Shown in pieces: positions 17,022 through 25,801 of a stretch of DNA of 64,000 nucleotides; position 1 is the stretch's first letter; every line of letters starts with the position of its first letter. Under the pieces are notes generated by a model. It searched no databases, was not told the origin of the DNA, and saw only the letters and a list, made by a program, of their open reading frames with translations. The position numbers were made by a program, and so were the translations under genes. Source of the DNA: Flavobacteriaceae bacterium (GTDB taxonomy: Bacteria; Bacteroidota; Bacteroidia; Flavobacteriales; Flavobacteriaceae); NCBI GenBank assembly GCA_009827225.1, contig WUAI01000001.1, positions 1 to 64,000 on the forward strand. The letters run 5' to 3'.

Positions 17022-17110
17022 ATGTTGTGTTGCGATGCAGAAATGCATCGAGTGGTTTAGAAATAGACCAATGAGAAGCTTTACCTTAACTGGTGAGGCT
17101 TTTTTTGCTT
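17022..17110 (+). repeat. direct repeat copy A (tRNA-Asp tail)
   Basis: The region after tRNA-Asp shares ATGTTGTGTTG (17022-17032) and GTGGTTTAGAAATAGACC plus ATGAGAAG (17052-17078) with copy B at 18994-19090. The latter block matches at 26 of 27 positions. The spacing between blocks is conserved within about ten bases. The two copies flank the VCBS gene. Confidence 0.8.
17076..17106 (+). terminator. terminator of tRNA-Asp transcript
   Basis: AAGCTTTACC (17076-17085) pairs with GGTGAGGCTT (17092-17101) through two G-U pairs, with loop TTAACT and a following T run. The remaining bases to 17212 show only weak REP-like words (CCAGAGCGAAGACGAGG) and no gene. Confidence 0.8.
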
Positions 17111-17212
17111 TAAGGCAATCACGTTTATTGGAATCCTAAATCTAGCCTGTCCAGAGCGAAGACGAGGGAGGCTTTTTTGATTGGGGCGGCTTCTTTTAGT
17201 TTTCTTAGAAAA

Positions 17213-18922
17213 TTAATACGATATTTTAATTAATTTGAATTGTTGCACAGTATTGTTCATGTAAACATTGGCAATATAAATTCCATTGGATAAATTAAGA
17301 TCACTAAAGTCAACATTATTGATCCCGGAGATATCTTTGGATATAAGAAGTCTTCCATTCATATCATATAGTTCCAGTTGCGCCTTATCAATTACTTCTC
17401 CGCTAAGGAAGATATCGTCCTTAAATGGATTAGGATATAGTTTCAGGTGGTGTTCATCAGGATGATCTTCATTGTTGAGCAAGACGGTATTGTTATAGAG
17501 AATGACAACATCTGCCGCTTCATCTATCATTGTAATGTCCATAGCTCCGTCATTATTCCTGTCGTGTATCACTGCACAAGCACTCATATCAGCGGAAGGA
17601 TAAACCCTTGCATTGATAAACTGGCCTGTACCGTCGTTTTCCATCAAAGTATAATCACCGCCAAGTACATTACTTGAAATAAAATCAAGGTCTCCATCCC
17701 CGTCAATATCTCCAAGGTCCACGGCAACTGTAAAATTATTTGTGGGATAATGTCTGTCAAATTCTAATCCGCCAGAGCCATCTGAAAAGACTACGGAAAC
17801 GTCATTGGTAAACCGATTTGCCGTAATAGCATCTGCATATCCATCGCCATTGATATCTCCGATAGCTATCATCCATGGCCCATCACCAACGGCAGCACTG
17901 GAAGTCACGGTCATATTCCCTGTTCCATCATTTAACAGACTCACCACACGGCTATCATCATAGGTGGCTACCAGCAAATCAGTATATCCATCGGCATTAA
18001 GGTCGGTTGCAGCAATCGATGTCTCTCCCTGAAAACCGCTATCAAAATCTATTGCTGGCTCAAAAAAACCGCTTCCATCATTTAATAAAATGGACATGTT
18101 GCTGTCCACACGGTTAGCGGTAACGATGTCATCCCAGCCATCTCCATTGAGATCTGCAACTGCAATCCCTCTAACCCCTTCAGATACCGGGTAATTCAAT
18201 TGTGTGCTGAAAAAAGACACCGGATCACCCACTTGTATATTCACATTGTTCGAATATGTGCTACCAATAGCCATATCGATGAGACCATCTCGATTGAAAT
18301 CAGCTCCTTCGTTGGTGCTAGGGCCAAGCCCCGGAGGCATCTCGATTATAACGAACGGTTCGTAGCCAACAGATCCATCACTAATCATCACCCTGATATC
18401 ATCAGAATCCTCGGTGATGACCACAAGATCTGAAAATTCATCATTATTGACGTCACCGGCATAAGCCCCGTAACATGTTATTGGACCTTCTCCTTGCAGT
18501 CTCATATTGATCTGTCCACCATATTCAAGGTCTAAAGATGCTGGCAAGGCTTTAGTCCAAAACTCAAAGCTATATCCATTAATTAGTTGCGTACCACTTG
18601 AGCTGAGAATTTCATTGGACAATCGCACCGAAACCCATTCTCCATAGAATAGGGGGCGTTGAGGTAAAAATTTAACAGTATTGGTGCTCGCCTCAAGGGT
18701 GAAACTTCCATCCATAGGTCCTGACCATTTTCCAAAAACACGGAAAGTCCCAGCATTTATGGTCGTCATGTCAGGGGTCTGATTAAATCTAGTTACAATT
18801 TCACCGGTTGGAGTGGCCGTCATAGATTGTGCTTCAGGAAATGTCTCAGTTACCTGCAATCCTTGAGCTAAGAATTGCTGTAGAAGAAAATTGAAAAATA
18901 AGAAGGTAAGTATGTTCCTCAT
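17213..18922 (-). CDS. secreted VCBS/FG-GAP repeat protein with T9SS sorting domain
   Basis: A 569-residue exported protein with a signal peptide ending near FLAQG. Residues ~22-105 look like a bacterial Ig-like (Big_5) domain (VTETFPEAQSMTA, SVRLSNEI). About eight FG-GAP/VCBS repeats with Asp-rich calcium loops follow (DLNGDGWDD, DINGDGYAD, DIDGDGDLD) and should fold as a beta-propeller. The end (KLYPNPFKDDIFLSG to FKLIKISY) is a type-A T9SS sorting domain, so the protein is secreted through the outer membrane and surface-anchored or released. It lies alone between two copies of the tRNA-Asp tail sequence. The ligand is unknown. Confidence 0.88.
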   Translation of the reverse strand: MRNILTFLFFNFLLQQFLAQGLQVTETFPEAQSMTATPTGEIVTRFNQTPDMTTINAGTFRVFGKWSGPMDGSFTLEASTNTVKFLPQRPLFYGEWVSVRLSNEILSSSGTQLINGYSFEFWTKALPASLDLEYGGQINMRLQGEGPITCYGAYAGDVNNDEFSDLVVITEDSDDIRVMISDGSVGYEPFVIIEMPPGLGPSTNEGADFNRDGLIDMAIGSTYSNNVNIQVGDPVSFFSTQLNYPVSEGVRGIAVADLNGDGWDDIVTANRVDSNMSILLNDGSGFFEPAIDFDSGFQGETSIAATDLNADGYTDLLVATYDDSRVVSLLNDGTGNMTVTSSAAVGDGPWMIAIGDINGDGYADAITANRFTNDVSVVFSDGSGGLEFDRHYPTNNFTVAVDLGDIDGDGDLDFISSNVLGGDYTLMENDGTGQFINARVYPSADMSACAVIHDRNNDGAMDITMIDEAADVVILYNNTVLLNNEDHPDEHHLKLYPNPFKDDIFLSGEVIDKAQLELYDMNGRLLISKDISGINNVDFSDLNLSNGIYIANVYMNNTVQQFKLIKISY

Positions 18923-18993
18923 GCCATCGATCCATTGTTTGCCTTTTTAAAGATAGTTAATTTACTGTGCTTTAAAATGGAATAATTATATAA

Positions 18994-19095
18994 TATGTTG
19001 TGTTGTTCTCCCGCTCATAAATCTACGGAGAATGTGGTTTAGAAATAGACCCATGAGAAGTTTTCCTTAAAAATGTTGAGGCATTTTGTTTCTAA
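18994..19095 (+). repeat. direct repeat copy B (orphan tRNA-Asp tail)
   Basis: ATGTTGTGTTG (18994-19004), GTGGTTTAGAAATAGACC (19034-19051) and CATGAGAAG (19052-19060) repeat the sequence downstream of tRNA-Asp, followed by a degraded version of its terminator. No tRNA precedes this copy. Confidence 0.8.
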
Positions 19096-19107
19096 AATAT
19101 CTAAATC

Positions 19108-20619
19108 CTAAAATCGCTCCAATGCCTGAGTCGGGCGTAAACGCTTGGGACCGATCTTCAACGTAAGCTCATACTGCTCCTTTGCTTCCTTTATTTTACC
19201 CTGTTCCATCAGCCAGTCGGCGTAGAGTTCGCGCACGGGTTTTTGGATGTGTGGTGGTCCGTAGCTATAGCTCATCGACTCGAAAAGTTCGATCGATTTC
19301 TGTAATTGTTGTTCGGAGAGTTCTATATCACCGTCCAGCCAGGCCACTAAGGCGGTTAGTTGTTCTTTGCGCACTTCTGCTTCCTGGATATCCATTTCAC
19401 TGGCGTCGGCCCTGGAGACATTGGCACACATTTTTGTGCTTCCGGATTTCACCACAAAGTTTTCACGGTTGATATCGTTCTCAATAACTGCGATTGCATC
19501 TTTAACGCCTTGCTTATTTTCATCCTTAAATGCTTTCATCCCGTTCAGGAAATAATACATCGATCGTACCGATATGTTGAGGTCGGCGGTTTCCACTTCG
19601 ATATCAGCTATTTCGGAATCCCAGTCGTTGGTCTCGACGAGGTAAGTACCTTTTAAAAAGACCATGTGGGCTCGGGTTCTTGGTGCAGCAGATTCCTTCA
19701 TAAACTCTTGCATTTCCCAAACCATTTCCGCAGCTTTCACAGTATTTCCTTGCTGGAGGTAACCGTATTGCAACCAGTGAAAGGCATGGTATCCCCGGGC
19801 ATTGCCATCAAGACCTTTGCGCTCCATCCGCTTCAGACTAGCTTCGTAGGAGGCGATGTTTGAAGATACAACTTCATTCCACATACCCATGGCCACATAA
19901 ATATGGGATGGCATGTGCAAAGCGTGACTGGCATCGGGAGCCACAACTGCATAGGCATCGGCAGCATCCAGGGCCAGGGTGGCATGTTTGGGATCGTCAT
20001 AGGAATGGATGAGATAATGCAGGGCTCCCGGATGATTAGGATTCTCTTCAATAATTCCTTTGGCGATGATTGCTCCCTGCTCGTAAACGGCCTCATCCCG
20101 TCCTTCCGAAACCGATCCCAGCAGCGATAAAGCATAAAATGCAGCTACTTCGTGATTATCGGGATATTTCTGATATAAGGACTCCATAAATTCTGCGTAA
20201 TTCTTATCGCGTTCCAATTTGTCGATCTTGGGTGCATACAGTACTTTCAAAGCTTCGATGAAATCGACTTCTAACTCACTGCATTTGGATGTATAGTCCA
20301 AGTCCTCCAATTTTTCCAAAACAGGTTCGGCCTCTTCGTAATCCTGTTCGCTCCACAGTCCATGGTTATAGGTCATAGCTTCTCCCCAATAGGCCATTGC
20401 CATGTCAGGGTCTGCTTTTTGTGCCTCCTTAAAAGCCTCGCGGGCGTCCTTGTATTCAAAGGAATGTAATAGCAGCAATCCCTTTTCGAAATGAGCAGCA
20501 GCAGCAGGTTTACCGGTAACTTCCAGAGAAACCATTCCCAGGAAGGCAGGTTCCGGACTTTTGTTTTTGCAAGACCATACCCATAGAATAACGAAGAATA
20601 ATAGTACGAATTTTTTCAT
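19108..20619 (-). CDS. TPR-containing lipoprotein
   Basis: A 503-residue lipoprotein with lipobox VWSC (Cys17). The start of the mature part (GLLLLHSFEYKDAREAFKEAQKADPDMAMAYWGEAM) is a typical TPR opening found in a family of Bacteroidota/proteobacterial TPR proteins. Further TPR-like pairs follow through the C-terminus (LYADWLMEQGKIKEAKEQYE). It has many Trp/His positions (AHMVFLKG, HMPSHIYVAMGMW) characteristic of that family, whose role is not established. Single-gene unit. Confidence 0.78.
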   Translation of the reverse strand: MKKFVLLFFVILWVWSCKNKSPEPAFLGMVSLEVTGKPAAAAHFEKGLLLLHSFEYKDAREAFKEAQKADPDMAMAYWGEAMTYNHGLWSEQDYEEAEPVLEKLEDLDYTSKCSELEVDFIEALKVLYAPKIDKLERDKNYAEFMESLYQKYPDNHEVAAFYALSLLGSVSEGRDEAVYEQGAIIAKGIIEENPNHPGALHYLIHSYDDPKHATLALDAADAYAVVAPDASHALHMPSHIYVAMGMWNEVVSSNIASYEASLKRMERKGLDGNARGYHAFHWLQYGYLQQGNTVKAAEMVWEMQEFMKESAAPRTRAHMVFLKGTYLVETNDWDSEIADIEVETADLNISVRSMYYFLNGMKAFKDENKQGVKDAIAVIENDINRENFVVKSGSTKMCANVSRADASEMDIQEAEVRKEQLTALVAWLDGDIELSEQQLQKSIELFESMSYSYGPPHIQKPVRELYADWLMEQGKIKEAKEQYELTLKIGPKRLRPTQALERF

Positions 20620-20807
20620 CTGAAATAGCTGAGTTTGAACAGTGGACTATTGATAGTAAGCAAGATACGGAAAATAAGTAATCTGCTATGGAGACTTGAT
20701 TGATTGGATAGGCCTTATTTTTTCAGCTATTGTTGTTCATCTAATCTATTTCGACGTCACAGTTAGGAATTTCGTAGCTTTAGAGAATCACGCACAAACT
20801 GTTAATT

Positions 20808-21182
20808 ATGAGAACTATAAATTTTGGAATTAGAATTACAATGGTACTTCTTTTAGTACTGACTTTAGCTACAACAGGGTCCTGTAAAGAGGAACCCAAA
20901 AAGAAAGATACTCCTACCAAAACTTCGACCTCTGTGACTCCGGGACCAGCGAATAACAAGACTTCGGAAACCAAAGGAGAAATAGCATTAAATCCGGCAC
21001 ATGGTCAACCGGGGCATCGGTGTGATATACCGGTGGGAGCTCCTTTAAATTCTGTGCCGGCGACCACAACCAATAATGCTGAAAGTGGCTCTCCCGTAAT
21101 CAATTCCGGGGAGGTAAAACTTAATCCGGCTCATGGTCAGCCGGGACATCGTTGCGATATTAAAGTAGGAGATCCGCTTTAG
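20808..21182 (+). CDS. small lipoprotein with two GHRCD-motif repeats
   Basis: A 124-residue lipoprotein with lipobox TGSC (Cys27) and a Lys/Thr/Pro-rich linker. The mature part carries two nearly identical copies, about 50 residues apart, of a segment containing LNPAHGQPGHRCDI and ending V-G-x-P-L. Each copy has two His, one Cys and one Asp, a set able to bind metal. I recall single copies of the motif in other flavobacterial proteins, but no function is known. It lies just before a Tat-exported DinB-like protein on the same strand. Confidence 0.75.
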   Translation: MRTINFGIRITMVLLLVLTLATTGSCKEEPKKKDTPTKTSTSVTPGPANNKTSETKGEIALNPAHGQPGHRCDIPVGAPLNSVPATTTNNAESGSPVINSGEVKLNPAHGQPGHRCDIKVGDPL

Positions 21183-21226
21183 ATTTCTGCTAATTGTTTC
21201 ATATTATCATCCTAAATTACTTATTC

Positions 21227-21874
21227 ATGAATTCTGAATCACATTCCCTTGACCGTAGAAAATTTATCAAACAAGCCTCTTTAGCGACCGTTGCTTCAGC
21301 CGGGCTAATGTCCTTTACGAGCAACCCGGGTCCAGTTTCAACCGGGCTCAACGATATAAACATTGTTGGACCCAAGGAAGGATTCAGTCCTCATATCGGT
21401 ACGCTGGTTTCTATGATGAACTGGATGCGCTTTGTGATTCTTCGACCGGTGAACGGAATGAGCATTAAGGATTTGGATTACCTGGTGGATGATAATGCGA
21501 ATAGCATAGGGGCCATGCTTTGGCATTTGGCATCTACCGAGCGTTTCTACCAGATTCACTCTTTCGAAGGTCGTCGCTGGGGAGATTGGGATCAAAAGGA
21601 CAAGGACGACTGGAGTGTAGCTTCAGCCTTAGGACAACCGGCGCGAGAAACCATCAAAGGAAATCCGTTGGAATTCTACCTGGAAAAATTGGAAACGGTA
21701 CGCGCGCATACTTTGAAAGAATTTGCCAAGCGTGATGATGATTGGTTGATGGAAGTTGATGAGGAATGGGGATGGGGCCCCACCAATAACTATTGCAAAT
21801 GGTTTCATGTATGTGAACATGAATCCAACCATAATGGTCAGTTTAAGTTCATCAAAAGTCGGATTCCTTCTTAA
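21227..21874 (+). CDS. DinB-superfamily protein with Tat signal
   Basis: The start is chosen at 21227 because MNSESHSLDRRKFIKQASLA is a Tat signal. The upstream in-frame ATG at 21194 would add 11 hydrophobic residues ahead of it. The mature part is a DinB four-helix protein of ~190 residues with the expected His positions (MLWHLASTERFY and HVCEHESNHNGQ) for a single metal site. Tat export implies folding with its metal in the cytoplasm before transport. DinB-like proteins include thiol-dependent transferases. The substrate here is unknown. Confidence 0.8.
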   Translation: MNSESHSLDRRKFIKQASLATVASAGLMSFTSNPGPVSTGLNDINIVGPKEGFSPHIGTLVSMMNWMRFVILRPVNGMSIKDLDYLVDDNANSIGAMLWHLASTERFYQIHSFEGRRWGDWDQKDKDDWSVASALGQPARETIKGNPLEFYLEKLETVRAHTLKEFAKRDDDWLMEVDEEWGWGPTNNYCKWFHVCEHESNHNGQFKFIKSRIPS

Positions 21875-21901
21875 TAAAATGAACGATTTCTTATATTAAA
21901 C

Positions 21902-21927
21902 AAAGCTCCCGATAATTCGGGAGCTTT
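21902..21927. terminator. bidirectional rho-independent terminator
   Basis: Perfect 10-bp stem AAAGCTCCCG (21902-21911) / CGGGAGCTTT (21918-21927) with loop ATAATT, placed between two convergent genes. Confidence 0.88.
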
Positions 21928-21954
21928 ATCAATTGGTCATACGAATATAATGAT

Positions 21955-22797
21955 TTAGTTTTCCATGCTTGGTTGTTTGGAAAGTTCAGCAACATAGGTA
22001 TACAAGTAGTCACCATGCTCTCCGGTAAAGTATTTGTTATAGCTGTCGAAAAATGACTTCCTTGCTTCTTCATCCGGCCATTTGGCATTGATGGCTTCAC
22101 TATTGCCTGCGTTCATGTCGTTAAGATCATCCAGCGATTCTAAATAGAAAGCTTCGACAAAATCAGTGCGATCCGAACCCCATCCGTGTACGTTGGGATA
22201 GTAGGCTTTCACTTTATCGTTGTTATCCACTGATACTTCCAACCATTCTTTATGCAGTTTAGTAAACTCCTCATTGCTACCGTCGTCCGGGTAGGCCATT
22301 TTGCTGATACGAACATAAGTCACCATGTTTTCTGTAGGAGTAGTAGTCATCATTTTCGCTCCAGCGATGGGAACATAGATCTCGTCTGAATGGAAGTCCA
22401 TATAGAATGATTGCCTGTTTTTTAGGAAGGCTTCTCGTTCTTCCTTATCCGGCCATGCTTCTTTTTCCAATTCTCCATTTCTGTCTTGTGCCTTTTCGAT
22501 ATCGGCCCATGAAGCATACGTCTGGACATATTTGGATTCATTACTGGTTTCTGTATACAAATGCATGTAAAAAGAGGCCGCAAGAATGTACTCGTTTTTT
22601 TGGGTTACTTTTTCGAGGTATTCTTTTTCAATGGCCATCCAGTCGTTGTTGTCGGTGGATTCACGATTCAGGTCCCAGTGTAAGGTGGTCACTGTGATGT
22701 AAGCGGGCCGCTGATTTTCGTCTTGCGCCATTGCCGGAGTTTGGAGAACCAGCAAGAAACAGAGTGCAGAAAGCACGAATAGAAATTTGGTTTTCAT
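21955..22797 (-). CDS. exported protein of unknown function, two similar halves
   Basis: A 280-residue protein with a signal peptide ending AMAQD. The mature part appears to hold two ~120-residue halves, each with a beta strand (YITVTTLHWDL; MVTYVRISKMAY), a helix, a second strand pair with aromatic residues and an EAWPDKEER or AKWPDEEAR segment near the end. This is reminiscent of duplicated dimeric alpha+beta barrel domains. A protein of similar plan lies at 34834-35628. Function unknown. Confidence 0.6.
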   Translation of the reverse strand: MKTKFLFVLSALCFLLVLQTPAMAQDENQRPAYITVTTLHWDLNRESTDNNDWMAIEKEYLEKVTQKNEYILAASFYMHLYTETSNESKYVQTYASWADIEKAQDRNGELEKEAWPDKEEREAFLKNRQSFYMDFHSDEIYVPIAGAKMMTTTPTENMVTYVRISKMAYPDDGSNEEFTKLHKEWLEVSVDNNDKVKAYYPNVHGWGSDRTDFVEAFYLESLDDLNDMNAGNSEAINAKWPDEEARKSFFDSYNKYFTGEHGDYLYTYVAELSKQPSMEN

Positions 22798-22974
22798 AAT
22801 GATATATTTATGGTTAGTAATCGGAATTTAGTGCCTACTAAGCATAAGTACTCGGCTTCATGAAATCGTCTTTCTGCTTGAATTAGAAGTTAAAGGAGAA
22901 GTGGGAAGTGCTATTAAAGATACTAAAATTTTCATAAATAACACAAAATCAGTATATTAGACTAACAACTAATC

Positions 22975-23487
22975 ATGCGCCGGCACCTTACATTATTCCT
23001 TGTGGTGCTGAGTGTACTGTCCCTAACCGCTCAGCAGGACAAACATCGAGTTAAAACATATTTAGCTAGAGTAACCCTTATGGATAAAACAATCCAGAAA
23101 GGCATATTGTATCGGGCCGATGCCGAAGGAGTTCATCTTTCCAAAACCAAGGAATTCATCAATCCGGACATACAAACCATTCCTTTCAATCAAATTACTT
23201 CGATTAAAGTAAGACGCAAAGGAAGCGGCTGGATAGGTGCAGGAATAGGATTTGGAGCTGGAATAATATCTTCAGTAGCTTTTACGGAGGCTCATACAGA
23301 TGGAGCATTCAACGGTTTCACTTTGCTAGTTTCGGCATTCATTGCATTGATGGTGGCACCTATCGGCGCATTGATAGGTGCGGCCATAGCTGGTGGAGGA
23401 AAAAACTATACCATTTATACCAGCGCGAAACTATATAACGAGCATTTACCTAAGCTGCAGCAATATTCCATTGTTTTTGAGGAATAG
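22975..23487 (+). CDS. hypothetical protein with signal peptide and glycine-rich membrane segments
   Basis: A 170-residue protein. A signal peptide (ends SLTAQQ) leads to a ~60-residue beta-rich part (KTYLARVTLMDKTIQKGILY, TIPFNQITSIKVRRKG) that resembles the small beta domains sensing envelope state. Two Gly/Ala-rich transmembrane segments follow (GWIGAGIGFGAGIISSVAF; LIGAAIAGGG). I do not recognise a named family. Confidence 0.55.
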   Translation: MRRHLTLFLVVLSVLSLTAQQDKHRVKTYLARVTLMDKTIQKGILYRADAEGVHLSKTKEFINPDIQTIPFNQITSIKVRRKGSGWIGAGIGFGAGIISSVAFTEAHTDGAFNGFTLLVSAFIALMVAPIGALIGAAIAGGGKNYTIYTSAKLYNEHLPKLQQYSIVFEE

Positions 23488-23596
23488 CGCCGCCTACGGA
23501 GATTGGGGATGACATAAGTAACTCAAATTCCACCCCTCTCTCGAAAAGAACATCGATTCAAGCCATAGCAGAAGTATAACCTTAAACTATTGAATC

Positions 23597-25045
23597 ATGA
23601 TTTTCAAACGACTCAGCCCATTCTTCCTACTTGTATTTTTATCGGTATCTCTCATTGCACAAACCCAGATAGGGGATGATATTCACGGGGATACAATCGA
23701 TGAAAGAAGCGGTCTGTCTGTAGATATTAATTCCAACGGAACCGTGGTGGCAATAGGATCCCATTGGTATGATAATGCCCGGGGACGTATGCGTATTTTT
23801 GAATTTTCCGGAGGAGATTGGGTTCAACGTGGACAACATTTGCTGGGTTCAAACGAATTAGATTTTTGCGGTAATGTTTCAATTAACAATAGTGGAGAAT
23901 ACGTAGCACTGGGTTCTGGTAGTTTCGATAATGCCCGGGGTCAAGTAAGAGTTTACCAGTTTGATGGTGCGTCCTGGAATCAATTAGGGAATGATATTCT
24001 GGGTGAGGCAGAAGGTGATACGAGTGGTGTTAATATAGACTTGAGTGATACGGGAGACATTATAGCCATTGGAGCAACCGGCAATGATAGCGGAGCCACC
24101 GGGGCAGGGCATGTGAGAGTTTTCGAGTTTAGTGGTGGTGACTGGAACCAGTTGGGAAGTGATATTGATGGCGAATCGGCTGCGGATGCACTTGGAGTTT
24201 CGGTTTCGTTCAATGACGATGCTACTATTCTTGCCATCGGTGTGCAGGGATATGAAAATGAAGGCCAGGTTAAGGTCTATCAGTTTGATGGAGGGGATTG
24301 GACTCAAATGGGACCTTCCATAAATGGAACTGAACCGGATACTTCACAAAGCGTTGTATCACTTAATGGATCAGGAAATATAGTAGCTATTGGTACACCA
24401 AACTCGCATGGCGGAATTGGTGATGCCGGCAAGGTGGAAGTATTTGAATTTAACGGAACCGATTGGATCCAACGTGGAAATACGATTACCGGCGAAAACG
24501 TTGGTGATCGTATTGGCGGTTATGATCATTTAGCTATCGATGATGAAGGTTCATTTCTGGCGATTGGTTCACCGTTTAACAGTAATGGGGGTACCGAAGC
24601 AGGAACGGTTTGGTTCTATAAATATGATGGAAGTGGTTGGATCCAAGTTGGAAATGAAATAACCGGTGATTTTCCTCAAGATAGTGCGGCCATTTTATCA
24701 TTGAGCGATTGGGGAGGTGAAATAGCAATTGGCAGCGGTTTGAACGATGAAAATGGAACAGACACCGGCCATGTTCGGGTATTCGATATCTCCGATCTTT
24801 TAGGTATTAATTCGATTGACAGCCTGTCCCGACTTGTAATCTATCCGAACCCCGCAACGGACGTACTGTTTGTAGAGGGAATCTCCACAGAATATCAAGT
24901 TGAGATGTATGACGTATATGGACGTAAAGTGATGTCCGGATCAAATCTGGATAGAATCGATATACAATCGTTTCAGTCGGGAATGTACTTGCTTTCTGTA
25001 TCGAACCAAACTGAAACCGAAATTCGCAGAGTGGTTAAAAACTGA
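23597..25045 (+). CDS. T9SS-secreted propeller-like repeat protein
   Basis: A 482-residue exported protein with a signal peptide ending SLIAQ. About seven repeats of ~55 residues carry a pattern such as G-x-x-I-x-G-E, V-x-L/I-N-x-x-G, VAIG and VRVFEFSGGDWNQLG, consistent with one blade each of an integrin-like seven-bladed beta-propeller. The C-terminal LVIYPNPATDVLFVEG to RRVVKN is a T9SS type-A sorting domain. It should be surface exposed. Ligand unknown. Confidence 0.85.
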   Translation: MIFKRLSPFFLLVFLSVSLIAQTQIGDDIHGDTIDERSGLSVDINSNGTVVAIGSHWYDNARGRMRIFEFSGGDWVQRGQHLLGSNELDFCGNVSINNSGEYVALGSGSFDNARGQVRVYQFDGASWNQLGNDILGEAEGDTSGVNIDLSDTGDIIAIGATGNDSGATGAGHVRVFEFSGGDWNQLGSDIDGESAADALGVSVSFNDDATILAIGVQGYENEGQVKVYQFDGGDWTQMGPSINGTEPDTSQSVVSLNGSGNIVAIGTPNSHGGIGDAGKVEVFEFNGTDWIQRGNTITGENVGDRIGGYDHLAIDDEGSFLAIGSPFNSNGGTEAGTVWFYKYDGSGWIQVGNEITGDFPQDSAAILSLSDWGGEIAIGSGLNDENGTDTGHVRVFDISDLLGINSIDSLSRLVIYPNPATDVLFVEGISTEYQVEMYDVYGRKVMSGSNLDRIDIQSFQSGMYLLSVSNQTETEIRRVVKN

Positions 25046-25070
25046 CGAGAGTTGTATATGTGTTCATCGA

Positions 25071-25679
25071 TCAGTTTTGTGTTAAGGCTTTGACGTGAGC
25101 ATACACCTGGACCCCGTTGATCACGGTTTCCACCTCCTCGTCCATCATTTTCAATCCTTTCACCGAGTTTACTTTTCCATCGGGTGAGACCGCAACAATG
25201 TTATATAGGATAGGTTGTGGTCTTATGGCTCTAACATGTATGATATTTCCTGTTCTGCTAAATCCCTTCACATCGATAGATTCTCCGTCCGGGTCGATCG
25301 CTTTAACGTCATAAATGGTTCCATCCTGACCGATGGCCTTTACAGGATACAACTTATCGTTCTTTTTTACGATCAGTTTAACGGGTAATCGGAGTCCGTT
25401 CACTAAGGCTTTTACGTTTAGCACGCTCGTATCATCCGAATCCTGGATGGCCTTAATATCATGGATATTACCGTCTTTGTCGATGGCCTTCACTTTTAAT
25501 AAACCCCAGGTCGGACTATACGCTTTTACGTTCCAGTAGATCTCGGCAGGAACTTCGGTTTCCGGTTTGTTGAGTTTTTCGCGTTCTTTATCGAGGACCT
25601 GTGCAAACGTGGCGGAAGTTAAAATTGTGAAAGTAAATAGGAAGAATACGGTTTTGAGTTTTTTGGCTGAAATATTCAT
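25071..25679 (-). CDS. exported VKA-repeat protein
   Basis: A 202-residue protein with a signal peptide ending TFAQV. The rest is a chain of about seven repeats of ~22 residues based on D-x-x-G-x-x-x-D-V-K-A-I (VKAIDKDGNIHDIKAI; VKAIGQDGTIYDVKAI), predicting a regular beta solenoid or propeller. I know such VKA repeats from flavobacterial proteins of unknown function. It is convergent with the propeller protein, and AAAACTGA / TCAGTTTT at 25037 and 25071 bracket the gap. Confidence 0.6.
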   Translation of the reverse strand: MNISAKKLKTVFFLFTFTILTSATFAQVLDKEREKLNKPETEVPAEIYWNVKAYSPTWGLLKVKAIDKDGNIHDIKAIQDSDDTSVLNVKALVNGLRLPVKLIVKKNDKLYPVKAIGQDGTIYDVKAIDPDGESIDVKGFSRTGNIIHVRAIRPQPILYNIVAVSPDGKVNSVKGLKMMDEEVETVINGVQVYAHVKALTQN

Positions 25680-25801
25680 ATATCAAGATTTATCTAACGA
25701 ATCTAGACAAGGAAACCGATATAGAATATGAGGAAAGTCAGTTAACCGAAGCTGGTGCTTCAGCAATGACTAAAAGCGCGAATATTTCCGAAGAAAATCA
25801 A

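Noticed and set aside
16940-19095. tRNA-Asp considered as an integrase attachment site for an island
   Set aside because: No part of the tRNA itself is duplicated and there is no integrase. The repeat starts 9 bases after the tRNA.
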